Below are positions 34,228-43,787 of a stretch of DNA of 64,000 nucleotides, piece after piece. Position 1 is the stretch's first letter, and every line of letters begins with the position of its first letter. The notes beneath the pieces were generated by a model. That model saw nothing but the letters and a program-made list of their open reading frames with translations, was not told the DNA's origin and did no database searches. The stretch covers positions 62,001 to 126,000 of the forward strand of contig NZ_JASEEQ010000008.1 in the NCBI RefSeq assembly GCF_030019515.1, in the 5' to 3' direction. The position numbers were made by a program, and so were the translations under genes. This DNA comes from Nocardioides sp. GTDB taxonomy: Bacteria; Actinomycetota; Actinomycetes; Propionibacteriales; Nocardioidaceae.

Positions 34228-36438
34228 ATGAGCACCAGCAGCACCGAGCAGCAGACCGCCGTCCGCTACGACAAGGACGCCGACGGCATCGTCACCCTCA
34301 CCCTCGACGACCCGACGTCGAGCGCGAACACCATGAACGAGCTGTACCTCGAGTCGATGGCCGCGGCGGTCCAGCGGCTGTACGACGAGGTGGACTCCGA
34401 CAACCCGGTGACGGGAGTCGTGGTCGCCAGCGCGAAGAAGACCTTCTTCGCCGGCGGCAACCTCAAGAACATGGTCCAGGCGACCAAGGCCGATGCGGCC
34501 GACGTCTTCGCGATGGGCGAGGCCGTCAAGGCCGGCCTGCGCCGGCTCGAGCAGTTCCCCCGCCCGGTCGTCGCGGCGATCAACGGCGCCGCGCTCGGCG
34601 GCGGCTTCGAGATCTGCCTGGCCACCAACCACCGGATCGCGGTCGACGACGACTCGGTCAAGCTCGGCCTGCCCGAGTCCACGCTGGGGCTGCTGCCCGG
34701 CGGTGGCGGCGTCACCCGCATCGTGCGGCTGCTCGGCCTCCAGTCCGGCCTGATGGACGTGCTGCTCACCGGCACCCAGTTCAAGCCGTCGGCCGCGAAG
34801 GACAAGGGTCTGGTCGACGAGCTGGTCGCCACCCGTGAGGAGCTGGTCCCCGCCGCGAAGGCCTGGATCAAGGCCAACCCGGAGGAGAGCCAGAACCCCT
34901 GGGACAAGCCCGGCTACAAGATGCCCGGCGGCTCGCCGACGTCCCCGGCGCTGGCCGGGTTCCTGCCGGCCTTCCCGGCGCTGCTGCGCAAGCAGACCAA
35001 GGGTGCCGTCTACCCGGCCCCGCGGGCGATCCTGTCGGCGGCAGTCGAGGGTGCGCTGGTCGACTTCGACACCGCCTCGCGGATCGAGTCGCGCTACCTG
35101 ACCAACCTGATCGTCAACCAGGGCTCGAAGAACATGATCCAGGCGTTCTTCTTCGACCTGCAGGCGATCAACTCCGGATCGCTGCGCCCGCAGGGGATCC
35201 CGCCGTACCGCGCGGTCAAGGTCGGCGTCCTCGGCGCCGGCATGATGGGCGCCGGCATCGCCTACTCCTGCGCCCGCGCCGGCATGGAGGTCGTGCTCAA
35301 GGACGTCGCCGCCGAGAGCGCCGAGAAGGGCAAGTCCTACTCCGCCAAGCTGCTCGACAAGGCGATCGCGAAGGGCCGCAGCACGGAGGAGAAGAAGGCC
35401 GAGCTGCTCGGCCGGATCACCGCCACCGCGGACGCCGCGGACCTGGCCGGCTGCGACCTGGTGATCGAGGCCGTCTTCGAGGACCCGTCGCTCAAGCAGC
35501 AGGTCTTCGCCGAGATCGCGCCGTACGTCGACGACGACGCGCTGCTGTGCTCCAACACCTCGACGCTGCCGATCACCGAGCTGGCCGCCGGCGTCGACCG
35601 GCCGGCCGACTTCATCGGCCTGCACTTCTTCAGCCCCGTCGACAAGATGCCGCTGGTCGAGATCATCAGGGGCGCGGAGACCTCCGACGTCACGCTCGCC
35701 AAGGCGTACGACGTGGTCCAGCAGATCCGCAAGACCCCGATCGTCGTCAACGACAGCCGCGGCTTCTACACCTCGCGGGTGATCGGCACCCAGGTGATGG
35801 AGGGCCTGGCGATGGTCGGCGAGGGCCTGCACCCGGTCTCGATCGAGCGCGCGGGCACCCAGGCCGGCTACCCGGTCGGGCCGCTGCAGCTGACCGACGA
35901 GCTCAACATGGAGCTGATGGCCAAGATCCAGAAGGCGAACGCCGACGCGGCCGAGCGCGAGGGCCGCACCTGGGAGTCCTCGGGCGGTGAGCAGGTGGTC
36001 GCGAAGATGATCGAGCTCGGCCGCCCGTCGCGGCTCAAGGGCGCCGGCTTCTACGAGTACGACGAGTCCGGCCGGCGGCAGGGCGTCTGGGCGGGCCTCG
36101 CGGAGGCGTTCCCGCGCAGCGAGGAGCAGATCCCGCTGCAGGACATGAAGGACCGGATGCTGTTCATCGAGGCGCTCGAGACCGCGAAGTGCTTCGAGGA
36201 GGGCGTGCTCGAGTCCGCGGCCGCCGCGAACATCGGCTCGATCATGGGCATCGGCTTCCCGGCGATGACCGGCGGCGCGGCCCAGTTCATGCAGGGCTAC
36301 CAGAACACTGCCGGCCAGGTCGGCCTCGGCGCGTTCGTGGCCCGCGCCGACGAGCTGGCCGAGAAGTACGGCGAGCGGTTCCGCCCCACGGCGTACCTGC
36401 GCGACCTCGCCGCGTCGAACGGCTCCTTCCCGGCCTGA
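34228..36438 (+). CDS. fadB: 3-hydroxyacyl-CoA dehydrogenase / enoyl-CoA hydratase fusion
   Basis: A 736-residue bifunctional beta-oxidation enzyme. The N-terminal crotonase domain has FFAGGNLKNM (about residue 73), NGAALGGGFEICLATNHRIA (about 112) and GLPESTLGLLPGGGG with the catalytic glutamates. The dehydrogenase half begins with the NAD motif VGVLGAGMMGAGIAYSCARAG near 330, then FIGLHFFSPVDKMPLVEII with the catalytic histidine. It hydrates trans-2-enoyl-CoA and oxidises the 3-hydroxy product for FadA. Only a weak AGGA precedes the ATG. fadA and fadB form one unit under the MerR-type operator. Confidence 0.95.
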   Translation: MSTSSTEQQTAVRYDKDADGIVTLTLDDPTSSANTMNELYLESMAAAVQRLYDEVDSDNPVTGVVVASAKKTFFAGGNLKNMVQATKADAADVFAMGEAVKAGLRRLEQFPRPVVAAINGAALGGGFEICLATNHRIAVDDDSVKLGLPESTLGLLPGGGGVTRIVRLLGLQSGLMDVLLTGTQFKPSAAKDKGLVDELVATREELVPAAKAWIKANPEESQNPWDKPGYKMPGGSPTSPALAGFLPAFPALLRKQTKGAVYPAPRAILSAAVEGALVDFDTASRIESRYLTNLIVNQGSKNMIQAFFFDLQAINSGSLRPQGIPPYRAVKVGVLGAGMMGAGIAYSCARAGMEVVLKDVAAESAEKGKSYSAKLLDKAIAKGRSTEEKKAELLGRITATADAADLAGCDLVIEAVFEDPSLKQQVFAEIAPYVDDDALLCSNTSTLPITELAAGVDRPADFIGLHFFSPVDKMPLVEIIRGAETSDVTLAKAYDVVQQIRKTPIVVNDSRGFYTSRVIGTQVMEGLAMVGEGLHPVSIERAGTQAGYPVGPLQLTDELNMELMAKIQKANADAAEREGRTWESSGGEQVVAKMIELGRPSRLKGAGFYEYDESGRRQGVWAGLAEAFPRSEEQIPLQDMKDRMLFIEALETAKCFEEGVLESAAAANIGSIMGIGFPAMTGGAAQFMQGYQNTAGQVGLGAFVARADELAEKYGERFRPTAYLRDLAASNGSFPA

Positions 36439-36582
36439 CCCGACGGCTGCGGCCGCTGTGGTGAGACGCTCGCCACAGTGGCCGGTTCCGTGCCGATTCA
36501 TCTACCCGAGGACGGCGATCGGGCTAGCGTTTTTGAAGCGGCCCGGGATGGACCGGACCGGCGCACGAAGGAGTGCTCGACG

Positions 36583-38262
36583 GTGCTGTCCGACATCGAG
36601 ATCGCCGGGGCCGCCACGCTGCGGCCGATCACCGAGGTAGCGGCCGAGTCTCTCGGCATCGCGGCCGAGCACCTGGTGCCGTACGGCCATCACAAGGCGA
36701 AGGTCGACATCACCTACCTGAACTCGCTCGCCGACCGGCCGCTGGGCCGCCTGATCCTGGTGACCGCGCTGTCGCCGACCCCGCCGGGCGAGGGCAAGAC
36801 GACCACGTCGGTCGGCCTCACCGACGCGCTGCACGGGCTGGGCAAGCGGGCCGTCGCCTGCCTGCGGGAGCCGTCGATGGGCCCCGTCTTCGGGCTCAAG
36901 GGCGGCGCCGCCGGCGGCGGCTACAGCCAGGTGGTGCCGATGACCGACATCAACCTGCACTTCACCGGCGACTTCGCCGCGATCGCCGCGGCCGACAACC
37001 TGCTGGCCGCGCTGATCGACAACCACGTGCACCACGGCAACGAGCTCGACATCGACGTGCGGAGCGTGACCTGGAAGCGGGTGCTCGACACCAACGACCG
37101 CGCCCTGCGCGAGGTGGTCGTCGGGCTCGGCGGCCCGTCGAACGGGTTCCCCCGCGAGGACGGCTTCGACATCGTGGTCGCGTCGGAGCTGATGGCGATC
37201 TTCTGCCTCACCGAGTCCTGGGCCGACCTGAAGCGCCGCATCGGCGACATCGTCATCGGCTACTCCCGCGCGGGCACGCCGGTGACGGCGCGCGACCTCG
37301 GCGCCGACGGCGCGATGGCGGTGCTGCTCCGCGACGCGATCGCGCCGAACCTGGTGCAGACCCTCGAGGGCGCACCGGCGTTCGTCCACGGTGGACCGTT
37401 CGCGAACATCGCCCACGGCTGCAGCTCGGTGATGGCCACCCGGGCCGGCCTGCGGCTGGCCGACTACGTCGTCACCGAGGCGGGCTTCGGGGCCGACCTC
37501 GGCGCCGAGAAGTTCGTCGACATCAAGTGCCGGATGTCCGGGCTGCGGCCCGACGTCGCCGTCGTCGTCGCGACGGTGCGGGCGCTGAAGTACCACGGCG
37601 GCGTGGCGCTCGCGGACCTCGACCGCGAGGACCTCGGCGCCGTCGAGGCCGGGATGGAGAACCTGCGCCGCCACCTGGACAACCTGCGGCACGTGAACGG
37701 CGTCCCGTGCGTGGTCGCGGTCAACCGGTTCCCCACGGACACCGACCTCGAGGTGATCAAGGTCGTCGAGCTCGCCGCGTCGTACGGCGTCCCCGCCTAT
37801 CAGGCGACGCACTTCACCGATGGCGGCATCGGGGCGCAGGACCTCGCCAAGGGCGTGCTGAACGCGCTCGACGAGCCGTCGCCCCACGAGTTCTCCTTCA
37901 CCTACCCCGACGAGCTGTCGCTGATCGAGAAGGTCGAGGCGGTCGCGACCCGGGTGTACGGCGCCGGGCAGGTCACCTGGGACGGCAAGGCGCGCAAGCG
38001 GCTGGCGCGCATCGAGCGGGACGGGTATGGCGCGCTGCCGGTCTGCGTGGCGAAGACGCAGTACTCGTTCTCGACCGATCCCGGCCTCCTCGGCGCGCCC
38101 ACCGGCCACGAGCTCCGGGTCCGCGAGGTCCGGCTGTCGGCCGGAGCCGGCTTCGTGGTGGTGATCTGCGGCGACATGATGACGATGCCCGGCCTGCCCA
38201 CCCGCCCGGCCGCGGCGCGGATCGACCTCGCCGACGACGGCACCATCCTCGGGCTGTCCTAG
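36583..38262 (+). CDS. fhs: Formate-tetrahydrofolate ligase
   Basis: A 559-residue FTHFS that makes 10-formyl-THF from formate, THF and ATP. The P-loop is [23 protein letters not shown] near residue 60, followed by [26 protein letters not shown] and [13 protein letters not shown]. The length is typical. The open frame reaches 36478, but GTG 36583 has AAGGAG 9 nt upstream and matches family N-termini. A TAGCGT at 36525-36530 may be the -10. The enzyme feeds one-carbon units to purine and formyl-Met synthesis. Confidence 0.95.
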   Translation: MLSDIEIAGAATLRPITEVAAESLGIAAEHLVPYGHHKAKVDITYLNSLADRPLGRLILVTALSPTPPGEGKTTTSVGLTDALHGLGKRAVACLREPSMGPVFGLKGGAAGGGYSQVVPMTDINLHFTGDFAAIAAADNLLAALIDNHVHHGNELDIDVRSVTWKRVLDTNDRALREVVVGLGGPSNGFPREDGFDIVVASELMAIFCLTESWADLKRRIGDIVIGYSRAGTPVTARDLGADGAMAVLLRDAIAPNLVQTLEGAPAFVHGGPFANIAHGCSSVMATRAGLRLADYVVTEAGFGADLGAEKFVDIKCRMSGLRPDVAVVVATVRALKYHGGVALADLDREDLGAVEAGMENLRRHLDNLRHVNGVPCVVAVNRFPTDTDLEVIKVVELAASYGVPAYQATHFTDGGIGAQDLAKGVLNALDEPSPHEFSFTYPDELSLIEKVEAVATRVYGAGQVTWDGKARKRLARIERDGYGALPVCVAKTQYSFSTDPGLLGAPTGHELRVREVRLSAGAGFVVVICGDMMTMPGLPTRPAAARIDLADDGTILGLS

Positions 38263-38291
38263 CCACTGGGCCGCCCGCGGAGCCCGATGGG

Positions 38292-38309
38292 GTCAACGTC
38301 TAGGTTGAC
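38292..38309. promoter_or_regulatory. Inverted repeat over the phosphatase promoter
   Basis: GTCAAC, 6 nt and GTTGAC form a perfect dyad. TAGGTT (38301-38306) inside it ends 7 nt before the ATG at 38314 and is probably a leaderless -10, so the dyad could be an operator. Confidence 0.45.
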
Positions 38310-38313
38310 GCCC

Positions 38314-38985
38314 ATGGGTGTGGTGCTGCTGGTCCGTCACGGCCAGGCGTCGTTCGGTGCGGACGACTACGACGTGCTGTCCGAGACCGGCTGGGAGCAG
38401 GGCCGGCTGCTCGGCGCCTGGCTCGCCGAGCGCAAGGTGGTCCCGACGGCGGTGCTCAGCGGCGGGATGCGGCGGCAGCGGGAGACCGCCGAGGCCGTGG
38501 CGACCGCCGCGGGCTGGGGGCCGGCGGTCGAGCTGGACGTCGGCTGGGACGAGTTCGACCACCTGGGCGTGGTGGCGGCGTACCCCGACCATCCCGAGGG
38601 CGAGCTGGACCGGCGGGAGTTCCAGCGGGTCTTCGAGCTCGCGACCCAGCGTTGGACGGGCGGTCGGTACGACGCGGAGTACCCCGAGTCCTGGCCCGGC
38701 TTCGTCCACCGCGTGCGAGCCGCGCTCGACCGGGCGTGCACCGGCGCGGGACCGGGTGGCACGGTCGTCGTGGTGAGCTCGGGCGGCCCGATCGCGGCCG
38801 CGTGCGCGGCGCTGGTCGACCCGGACGGCGCGGACCCCGCGACCTATGCGCGGCTGTGGAGCCGCTTCAACACCGTGGTCGTGAACTCCTCGATGTCCCG
38901 CGTCCTGGTCGGGTCGACCGGCGCGCGGCTGCTGACCTTCAACGAGCACCCGCACCTCGAGGGCGAGACGCTCACCTACCGGTGA
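38314..38985 (+). CDS. Histidine phosphatase family protein
   Basis: A 223-residue phosphoglycerate-mutase-like phosphatase. The catalytic RHG motif is at the start (LLVRHGQASFGADDYDVLSETGWEQG), the second arginine is in SGGMRRQRETAE, and the late histidine is replaced in context by VVSSGGPIAAACA, where many homologues have VxHGG/SSGG. The reduced late motif suggests low or altered phosphatase activity. It converges with the membrane protein gene, 6 bp apart. Confidence 0.87.
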   Translation: MGVVLLVRHGQASFGADDYDVLSETGWEQGRLLGAWLAERKVVPTAVLSGGMRRQRETAEAVATAAGWGPAVELDVGWDEFDHLGVVAAYPDHPEGELDRREFQRVFELATQRWTGGRYDAEYPESWPGFVHRVRAALDRACTGAGPGGTVVVVSSGGPIAAACAALVDPDGADPATYARLWSRFNTVVVNSSMSRVLVGSTGARLLTFNEHPHLEGETLTYR

Positions 38986-38991
38986 CGCAGG

Positions 38992-40044
38992 TCAGGCGGT
39001 CCTCCCGTCGCGCCCGGCACGCCGAGTGATCACGATGCCCGCCCCACCCAGCAGGAACAGGGCAGCGCCACCGCCGATCATGAACCAGACGATGGGCTCG
39101 AACGAGACGGGCTCCATCGTCTCGTAGTCGTCCAGGCGCTGGTCGAAGGCTGCCACCAGGCCCTGGAACCGTCCCAACGACGCGGGCAGCTCGGCGAGGG
39201 CCGCCGTGGTGGCCGGGAAGTTCTCGGCGAAGAAGGAGTTCAGCTGCTCGGGCGACATGCCCAGCTGGGCCGCCAGGTCGGGCATCATCTCCTGCTGCAT
39301 CTGGGTGCCCATCGCCGTCAGCGTGGTGAGCGAGCCGGATGCCTGGGTGATCAGCTGCTGGTTGTACACCGGCTTCAGGTTCGCGTTCATCGTGTCGGCG
39401 TAGGACGCCTTGTGCGGCATGTTGAGGGCCAGCGGTACGGCGATCAGGAGCGCCCCGGCCACGGTGACGGCGATCGCGCTGCCGCGCGGCCGGAACCACA
39501 CCCAGGCGCCGAGCCCGACGCTCAGCAGCCCGACGGCGAACAGCGACCACGGCACCGACGTGGCGGGCACGGACTCGGTCGGGATCGCGTCGGCGGCGGC
39601 GAAGTAGGGCCGCTGCTCGTCGAGCATGGTCACCAGGGAGGTGAAGCTCGGCGTGATCTGCGGGACGGCTGCGAGGCCGGCGGTCACGTCGGGGTACTGC
39701 GCCGCCATCGTGGTGGAGAACTGCTCGGGCGTGACGCCGAGCTGCTGGGCCAGGGCCGGCAGCATCTCGGTCTGGATCTCGGCCCCTGCCGCGGCCAGGG
39801 TGTCGATGTCCTGCTGGTCGGTCTGCAGGGCCTTCTGGGACATGATCGGGCGGAAGTCGTCGGTGAGCCGGTCGAACGCGGGCCCCACCTGGAACAGGTT
39901 CGCGGCCAGCGTGACCGCGACGAACGTGGCGCCGACCAGCACCAGGAGTCCGGCGGCGACCCGGTGCGGCCAGCCGAAGGCCAGCTGCTGCCGGCTGATC
40001 GCCGGACGGTGGAGGTGGGCAGGAACTGTGGGTGTCGCGGCCAT
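38992..40044 (-). CDS. Membrane protein with duplicated extracytoplasmic domain
   Basis: A 350-residue protein I cannot assign to a named family. Four hydrophobic segments (about residues 29-50, 165-185, 190-208 and 318-340) bracket two similar soluble loops. The loops share a motif: MLPALAQQLGVTPEQFSTTM in the first (near 93) and MMPDLAAQLGMSPEQLNSFF in the second (near 250), each followed by a P-x-TxALAxxP pattern. It looks like an internal duplication of a TM-loop-TM unit. ATG 40044 has AGGAG upstream. It may be a cell-surface structural or transport-related protein; function unknown. Confidence 0.75.
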   Translation of the reverse strand: MAATPTVPAHLHRPAISRQQLAFGWPHRVAAGLLVLVGATFVAVTLAANLFQVGPAFDRLTDDFRPIMSQKALQTDQQDIDTLAAAGAEIQTEMLPALAQQLGVTPEQFSTTMAAQYPDVTAGLAAVPQITPSFTSLVTMLDEQRPYFAAADAIPTESVPATSVPWSLFAVGLLSVGLGAWVWFRPRGSAIAVTVAGALLIAVPLALNMPHKASYADTMNANLKPVYNQQLITQASGSLTTLTAMGTQMQQEMMPDLAAQLGMSPEQLNSFFAENFPATTAALAELPASLGRFQGLVAAFDQRLDDYETMEPVSFEPIVWFMIGGGAALFLLGGAGIVITRRAGRDGRTA

Positions 40045-40185
40045 GGTCGTCTCCTGTCTCGCCGCAAGGTCGGGAGCCCCCTGCGGTGTGGAGCAGCAGG
40101 GCGCCCACCAGCATGGTGGGTACTCCCCGGGGGTGCTCGGCCAGAGGACAATGTCCCGAGGCGGCGGAGGAGAAGTGCCCGCTGA
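40045..40185. other. Intergenic region between two minus-strand genes
   Basis: It holds the SD of the membrane protein gene (AGGAG), a perfect 7-bp hairpin CCCACCA-GCA-TGGTGGG (about 40106-40122) that may end the upstream hydrolase transcript, and a small dyad GGACAATGTCC near 40146. I see no small gene. Confidence 0.4.
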
Positions 40186-41475
40186 CTACCCCTGTGCCAT
40201 CTCGATCAGTCGCGGGAGGATCCGGCCGGCGTCCGCGCGCAGCCCGTCGTGCTCCCACTCGTTGGTGACCCAGGACCGCACGTTGCCGACCCGCGCCGCG
40301 GTGTCGAGCGAGAGCTCGGCGTCGACGTACATGTCGTCGAAGTAGACGACCGCCGCGACCGGGACCTCGTTGGCCGCGAGCCGGTCGAGGTCGTAGAGCG
40401 CCGGCCAGTCGTCGTACGCCGCCAGCAGCTCGGCCGCGCCCCGGAACGGGCGCAGCGCCGCGATCTCCTCGAACATCCAGGGGAACATCGTCTCCCCGGT
40501 GAGCAGCAGCGGGTCGGCGTCGGCGGCGAACTCCGGCCGCTGCTCGATCGCGCGCTGCGCCGCCCAGGCGGTCGGCGCCATCCCGGGCTGGCCGTAGGTG
40601 TACTCCTGCAGCGCCCCCAGTGGCGTGTCCACCCACCCGGTCAGGCCCATGACGGCGTGCCGGAACCCGTCGGCGAGCTCGGCGCCGTGCCAGGCCTCCT
40701 CCAGCAGCCAGTGCACCCGGTCGTAGCCGTCGCTCATCCCGAACACCGTGCCGAGGGTCCGCAGCCGGCGTGCCGTCAGCCGGTCGCCGTCGGGCAGCCG
40801 GACGTCGTGCTCCTCGAGGTGGTCGGCGATGGCGCGCAGCCGCTGCGCGTCGCCGGGGTGCCGGCCGCGGAACTCGGCGTTCTTGCGGGCGATCCGTGGG
40901 AACGTCCGGGCGTAGACGTCGTCGGCGGTCGCGGTGAGGCCGGGCAGCCCGCCGGTCACGTAGCAGGCGCGGAGCCCCTGTGGCGCGCGGGAGAGGTAGG
41001 TCATCGTCACGAACCCGCCGTAGCTCTGGCCCAGGGTCGCCCACGGCCGTCCGCCGGCGAGGCGGCCGCGCAGCACCTCGTCGTCGTCGACGATCGCGTC
41101 CGCCCGGAAGTGCCGCAGGTACGCCGCGAGGCCCAGGTCGCCCAGGTCGCCCGGGCCTCCGCCACCGATCTGGGCGACGGTCCGCGCGGTGATCGGCGTG
41201 CTGCGGCCGGTGCCGCGCTGGTCGAGCAGCAGCACCCGGTGGGTCAGCGCGGCGTGCCGGACCCAGGCGTCGCCGACGCCGCTGCCGGGCCGCGGCGACT
41301 TGCCTCCCGGGCCGCCCTGGAGGAACAGCAGCCAGGGCAGGTCGTCGCCCGCACGGTCGGCGTCGACCACCTCGCGGGCGAAGACCTCGATCGCCGGCCC
41401 GCCGGGGTCGGCATGGTCGAGCGGGACCTCGACGACGTGGTCGGTCAGGAGCAGGCCGCGGATCCGCGTGGTCAC
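40186..41475 (-). CDS. Alpha/beta hydrolase, proline iminopeptidase-like
   Basis: A 429-residue S33-family peptidase-like hydrolase. The oxyanion motif is LFLQGGPGGKSPRP (about residues 50-63), DQRGTGRS follows, and the nucleophile serine is in LGQSYGGFVTM. The late NEWEHDGLR carries the likely catalytic histidine. Such enzymes release N-terminal proline or other residues from peptides; no signal peptide is visible. The GTG start lies 6 nt after TAGCCT (minus strand 41487-41482), fitting leaderless transcription. Confidence 0.88.
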   Translation of the reverse strand: MTTRIRGLLLTDHVVEVPLDHADPGGPAIEVFAREVVDADRAGDDLPWLLFLQGGPGGKSPRPGSGVGDAWVRHAALTHRVLLLDQRGTGRSTPITARTVAQIGGGGPGDLGDLGLAAYLRHFRADAIVDDDEVLRGRLAGGRPWATLGQSYGGFVTMTYLSRAPQGLRACYVTGGLPGLTATADDVYARTFPRIARKNAEFRGRHPGDAQRLRAIADHLEEHDVRLPDGDRLTARRLRTLGTVFGMSDGYDRVHWLLEEAWHGAELADGFRHAVMGLTGWVDTPLGALQEYTYGQPGMAPTAWAAQRAIEQRPEFAADADPLLLTGETMFPWMFEEIAALRPFRGAAELLAAYDDWPALYDLDRLAANEVPVAAVVYFDDMYVDAELSLDTAARVGNVRSWVTNEWEHDGLRADAGRILPRLIEMAQG

Positions 41476-41498
41476 CCCCGCAGGCTACGGCGTAGCGG

Positions 41499-42239
41499 CT
41501 ACTTCGCCTTCGGCTGGTTGACCACCACGGTGCTGAGGATCTTGTCGGCGAAGGTCTGCCGCTTGGTGTCCCACAGCGGCCACAGCCAGCCGAGGTAGCA
41601 GGCGAGGCTGTCGAGCATGTGCAGCAGGTAGCGCACGAACGACATGCCGCCGCCGATCGGCTGCCCGCTCGACTCGCCGAGCAGCCGGATGCCGACGATG
41701 CCCTTGCCCAGGCTGTAGCCGGTGCGGCCCTGCCGGACGCAGGTGTTCCAGATGAAGAACGCCAGCGGCAACAGGAACAGCACCGCGCCCAGGATCACCA
41801 ACGGCGTCCCCGCGTTGTCCCACTCGCCGGTGGTGTGGCTGACGCCGGCGGGGTCGGTGTAGGTCTCCATGTCCTTGGTGCCGACCGCGATGCCGCCGAA
41901 GAGCAGCCCGTACGCCGGGATCGCGATGAGCATCGTGAACAGGCCGTCGAGCAGGTAGCCGCCCGCCCGCTTGCCCCAGTGCGCGTAGTCGTAGACCGGC
42001 GCCGGTGCGCCGTACCCCGGCTGGCCGTAGGGCTGGCCGTACGGCTGGCCGTAGGGCGCCTGGCCGTAGGTCTGGCTGTACGGCGGGACCGTCGGCTGCC
42101 CGGCCGGCGGGGGTGCGGGCTGCCCGTAGGGCGGCGGGGTCGGCTGGCCGTACGGCGGCGGCGTGGGCTGGCCGGACGGCGGCGGCGGGCCGTACGGGTT
42201 CGCGTTGGGGTCCTGCGGCGGGCTCCCGGATTCGGACAT
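41499..42239 (-). CDS. RDD family membrane protein with Pro/Gln/Tyr-rich N-terminus
   Basis: A 246-residue protein. The first about 95 residues are a low-complexity domain of GQPTPPPYGQP-type repeats. The RDD domain follows: YAHWGKRAGGYLLDGLFTMLIAIPAYGLLF, a second hydrophobic segment near 170 and LGKGIVGIRLLGESSG with the second conserved Asp/Arg-type region. Three membrane spans are likely. RDD proteins are poorly understood; some affect ion transport. The ATG is 6 nt after TACCCT (minus strand), again leaderless-like. Confidence 0.85.
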   Translation of the reverse strand: MSESGSPPQDPNANPYGPPPPSGQPTPPPYGQPTPPPYGQPAPPPAGQPTVPPYSQTYGQAPYGQPYGQPYGQPGYGAPAPVYDYAHWGKRAGGYLLDGLFTMLIAIPAYGLLFGGIAVGTKDMETYTDPAGVSHTTGEWDNAGTPLVILGAVLFLLPLAFFIWNTCVRQGRTGYSLGKGIVGIRLLGESSGQPIGGGMSFVRYLLHMLDSLACYLGWLWPLWDTKRQTFADKILSTVVVNQPKAK

Positions 42240-42310
42240 GGCCCCAGGGTAGTGATCCGGAGCCGGTCCCGGGCGGTGGTCACCGACGTTCGCAGCAGCA
42301 TCCTATAAAA

Positions 42311-42328
42311 AAACAGGCTTGACTGTTT
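42311..42328. promoter_or_regulatory. TetR operator and promoter of the acyl-CoA catabolic operon
   Basis: AAACAG, 6 nt and CTGTTT form a perfect dyad in an unusually AT-rich patch (TATAAAAAAACAG). TTGACT (42319-42324) lies in the dyad as a -35 candidate, with CATGCT (42343-42348) 18 nt downstream. That -10 ends 6 nt before the GTG of tetR at 42355, so the operon would start leaderless and be repressed by occlusion of the -35. Confidence 0.65.
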
Positions 42329-42354
42329 GTTGGTGGGCGGGCCATGCTGGGGCG

Positions 42355-42984
42355 GTGACGACGGCGACGGGCGGGCCCCAGGCATCGGGCCGGGTCTCGC
42401 AGGAGGAGCGCACCCGGCTGATGCGGGCCCGGCTCCTGGAGGCCACGGTCGAGTGCCTGGTCGAGCACGGCTTCGCCGGGACGTCGACGACCCTGGTCTC
42501 GGAGCGGGCCGGGGTGAGCCGCGGGGCCCAGCTGCACCACTTCCCGACCAAGAACGCCCTGGTCGTCGCGGCGGTCGAGCACCTCACCGAGAAGCGCGGC
42601 ACCGAGCTCGCGGCCGCCGCGGTCGGGCTGCCCGCCGGGCAGCGGCGTACCCGGGCGGTGCTGCAGATGCTCGCCGACCACTTCACCGGCCCGGTCTTCA
42701 CCGCCGCCCTGGAGCTGTGGGTCGCGGCCCGCACCGACGCCGCGCTGCTCGCCGCCGTCGGCCCGCTCGAGCTGCGGGTGGGCCGCGAGACCCACCGGCT
42801 GACCGTCGAGCTGCTCGGCGCGGACGAGTCCCGGCCCGGCACCCGCGAGCTGGTGCAGGCCACCCTGGACCTGGTCCGCGGCCTGGGCCTCGCGAACACG
42901 ATCACCGACGACGCCCGCCGCCGCGGGCGGATCCTCGACCGCTGGGCCGAGGCGCTCGACCAGCAGCTGAAGGAGACCGCATGA
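42355..42984 (+). CDS. TetR-family regulator, first gene of the Atu-like operon
   Basis: A 209-residue TetR protein. The helix-turn-helix is at about residues 20-65 (MRARLLEATVECLVEHGFAGTSTTLVSERAGVSRGAQLHHFPTKNAL). It heads an operon of eight overlapping genes and probably represses it through the dyad just upstream. The GTG 42355 was preferred over a TTG at 42319, because the latter lies inside the operator. The stop overlaps the next ATG. AtuR and related regulators play this role in acyclic terpene pathways of Pseudomonas; analogy, not proof. Confidence 0.87.
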   Translation: MTTATGGPQASGRVSQEERTRLMRARLLEATVECLVEHGFAGTSTTLVSERAGVSRGAQLHHFPTKNALVVAAVEHLTEKRGTELAAAAVGLPAGQRRTRAVLQMLADHFTGPVFTAALELWVAARTDAALLAAVGPLELRVGRETHRLTVELLGADESRPGTRELVQATLDLVRGLGLANTITDDARRRGRILDRWAEALDQQLKETA

Positions 42985-43787
42985 GTCTGCTCGACGACCT
43001 TCTCGACGACCTGAGGGCCGAGGGCGACCGGCTGTGGAACGCCGTCGCCGGACTCGACGACGACGGCTGGCTGCGGCCGACGCCCGCGCCCGGCTGGAGG
43101 GTCGCGACCCAGGTCGCCCACCTGCTCTGGACCGACGAGGTCGCGGTCGTCGCCGCCACGCCCACCCCGGAGGGCAAGCAGGCGTGGGACGCCCTGGTGC
43201 TCCAGGCCCTCGAGGACCCGACCGGGTTCGTCGACGCGCAGGCGCACGAGGTGGCCCGGCTGCGGCCCGAGGCGCTGCTGGCCCGGTGGGGCGCCGCCCG
43301 CGAGCAGCTGCCGCGGGCGCTGCGGGAGTACCCCGAGGGTCAGAGGATGCCGTGGTTCGGCCCGCCCATGTCGCCCGCCTCGATGGCGACGGCCCGGTTC
43401 ATGGAGACCTGGGCGCACGCCCTCGACGTGTACGCCGCCCTCGACATGCGCCCCGAGCGCACCGACCGGATCCGGCACGTCGCCCACCTCGGCGTACGCA
43501 CCCGAGCCTTCGCCTTCTCCGTGCACGGGCTGGACGCCCCGGCCGAGGAGTTCCGCATCGAGCTGACCGCACCGTCCGGCGAGCCGTGGACCTGGGGCCC
43601 CGAGGACGCCGCGCAGTCGGTGCGCGGCTCGGCCTGGGACTTCTGCCTGCTGGTCACCCAGCGCGTGCACCGCGACGACACCGACCTGGTCGCCGCCGGC
43701 GCCGACGCGGAGAGGTGGCTGACGATCGCGCAGGCGTTCGCCGGTCCCGCCGGTGGGGGGAGGCCTTCTCGTGGACTCGGTGGCTGA
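42981..43787 (+). CDS. TIGR03084 family metal-binding protein
   Basis: A 268-residue DinB/maleylpyruvate-isomerase-like protein matching TIGR03084: MSLLDDLLDDLRAEGDRLWNAVAGLDDDGWLRPTPAPGW at the start, and FMETWAHALDVYAAL near residue 135, with the metal-binding histidines. The family is usually encoded beside AtuA-like and acyl-CoA carboxylase genes, as here. Its job in the pathway is unknown; thiol-dependent isomerisation is a guess from the superfamily. Its 3' end runs into a REP-like repeat (43779-43814) shared with the start of the next gene. Confidence 0.85.
   Translation: MSLLDDLLDDLRAEGDRLWNAVAGLDDDGWLRPTPAPGWRVATQVAHLLWTDEVAVVAATPTPEGKQAWDALVLQALEDPTGFVDAQAHEVARLRPEALLARWGAAREQLPRALREYPEGQRMPWFGPPMSPASMATARFMETWAHALDVYAALDMRPERTDRIRHVAHLGVRTRAFAFSVHGLDAPAEEFRIELTAPSGEPWTWGPEDAAQSVRGSAWDFCLLVTQRVHRDDTDLVAAGADAERWLTIAQAFAGPAGGGRPSRGLGG

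Noticed and set aside
42327-43787. Long plus-strand frame overlapping tetR and the TIGR03084 gene
   Set aside because: The overlapping frames encode clear TetR and TIGR03084 proteins with coupled starts; this frame is a shadow.
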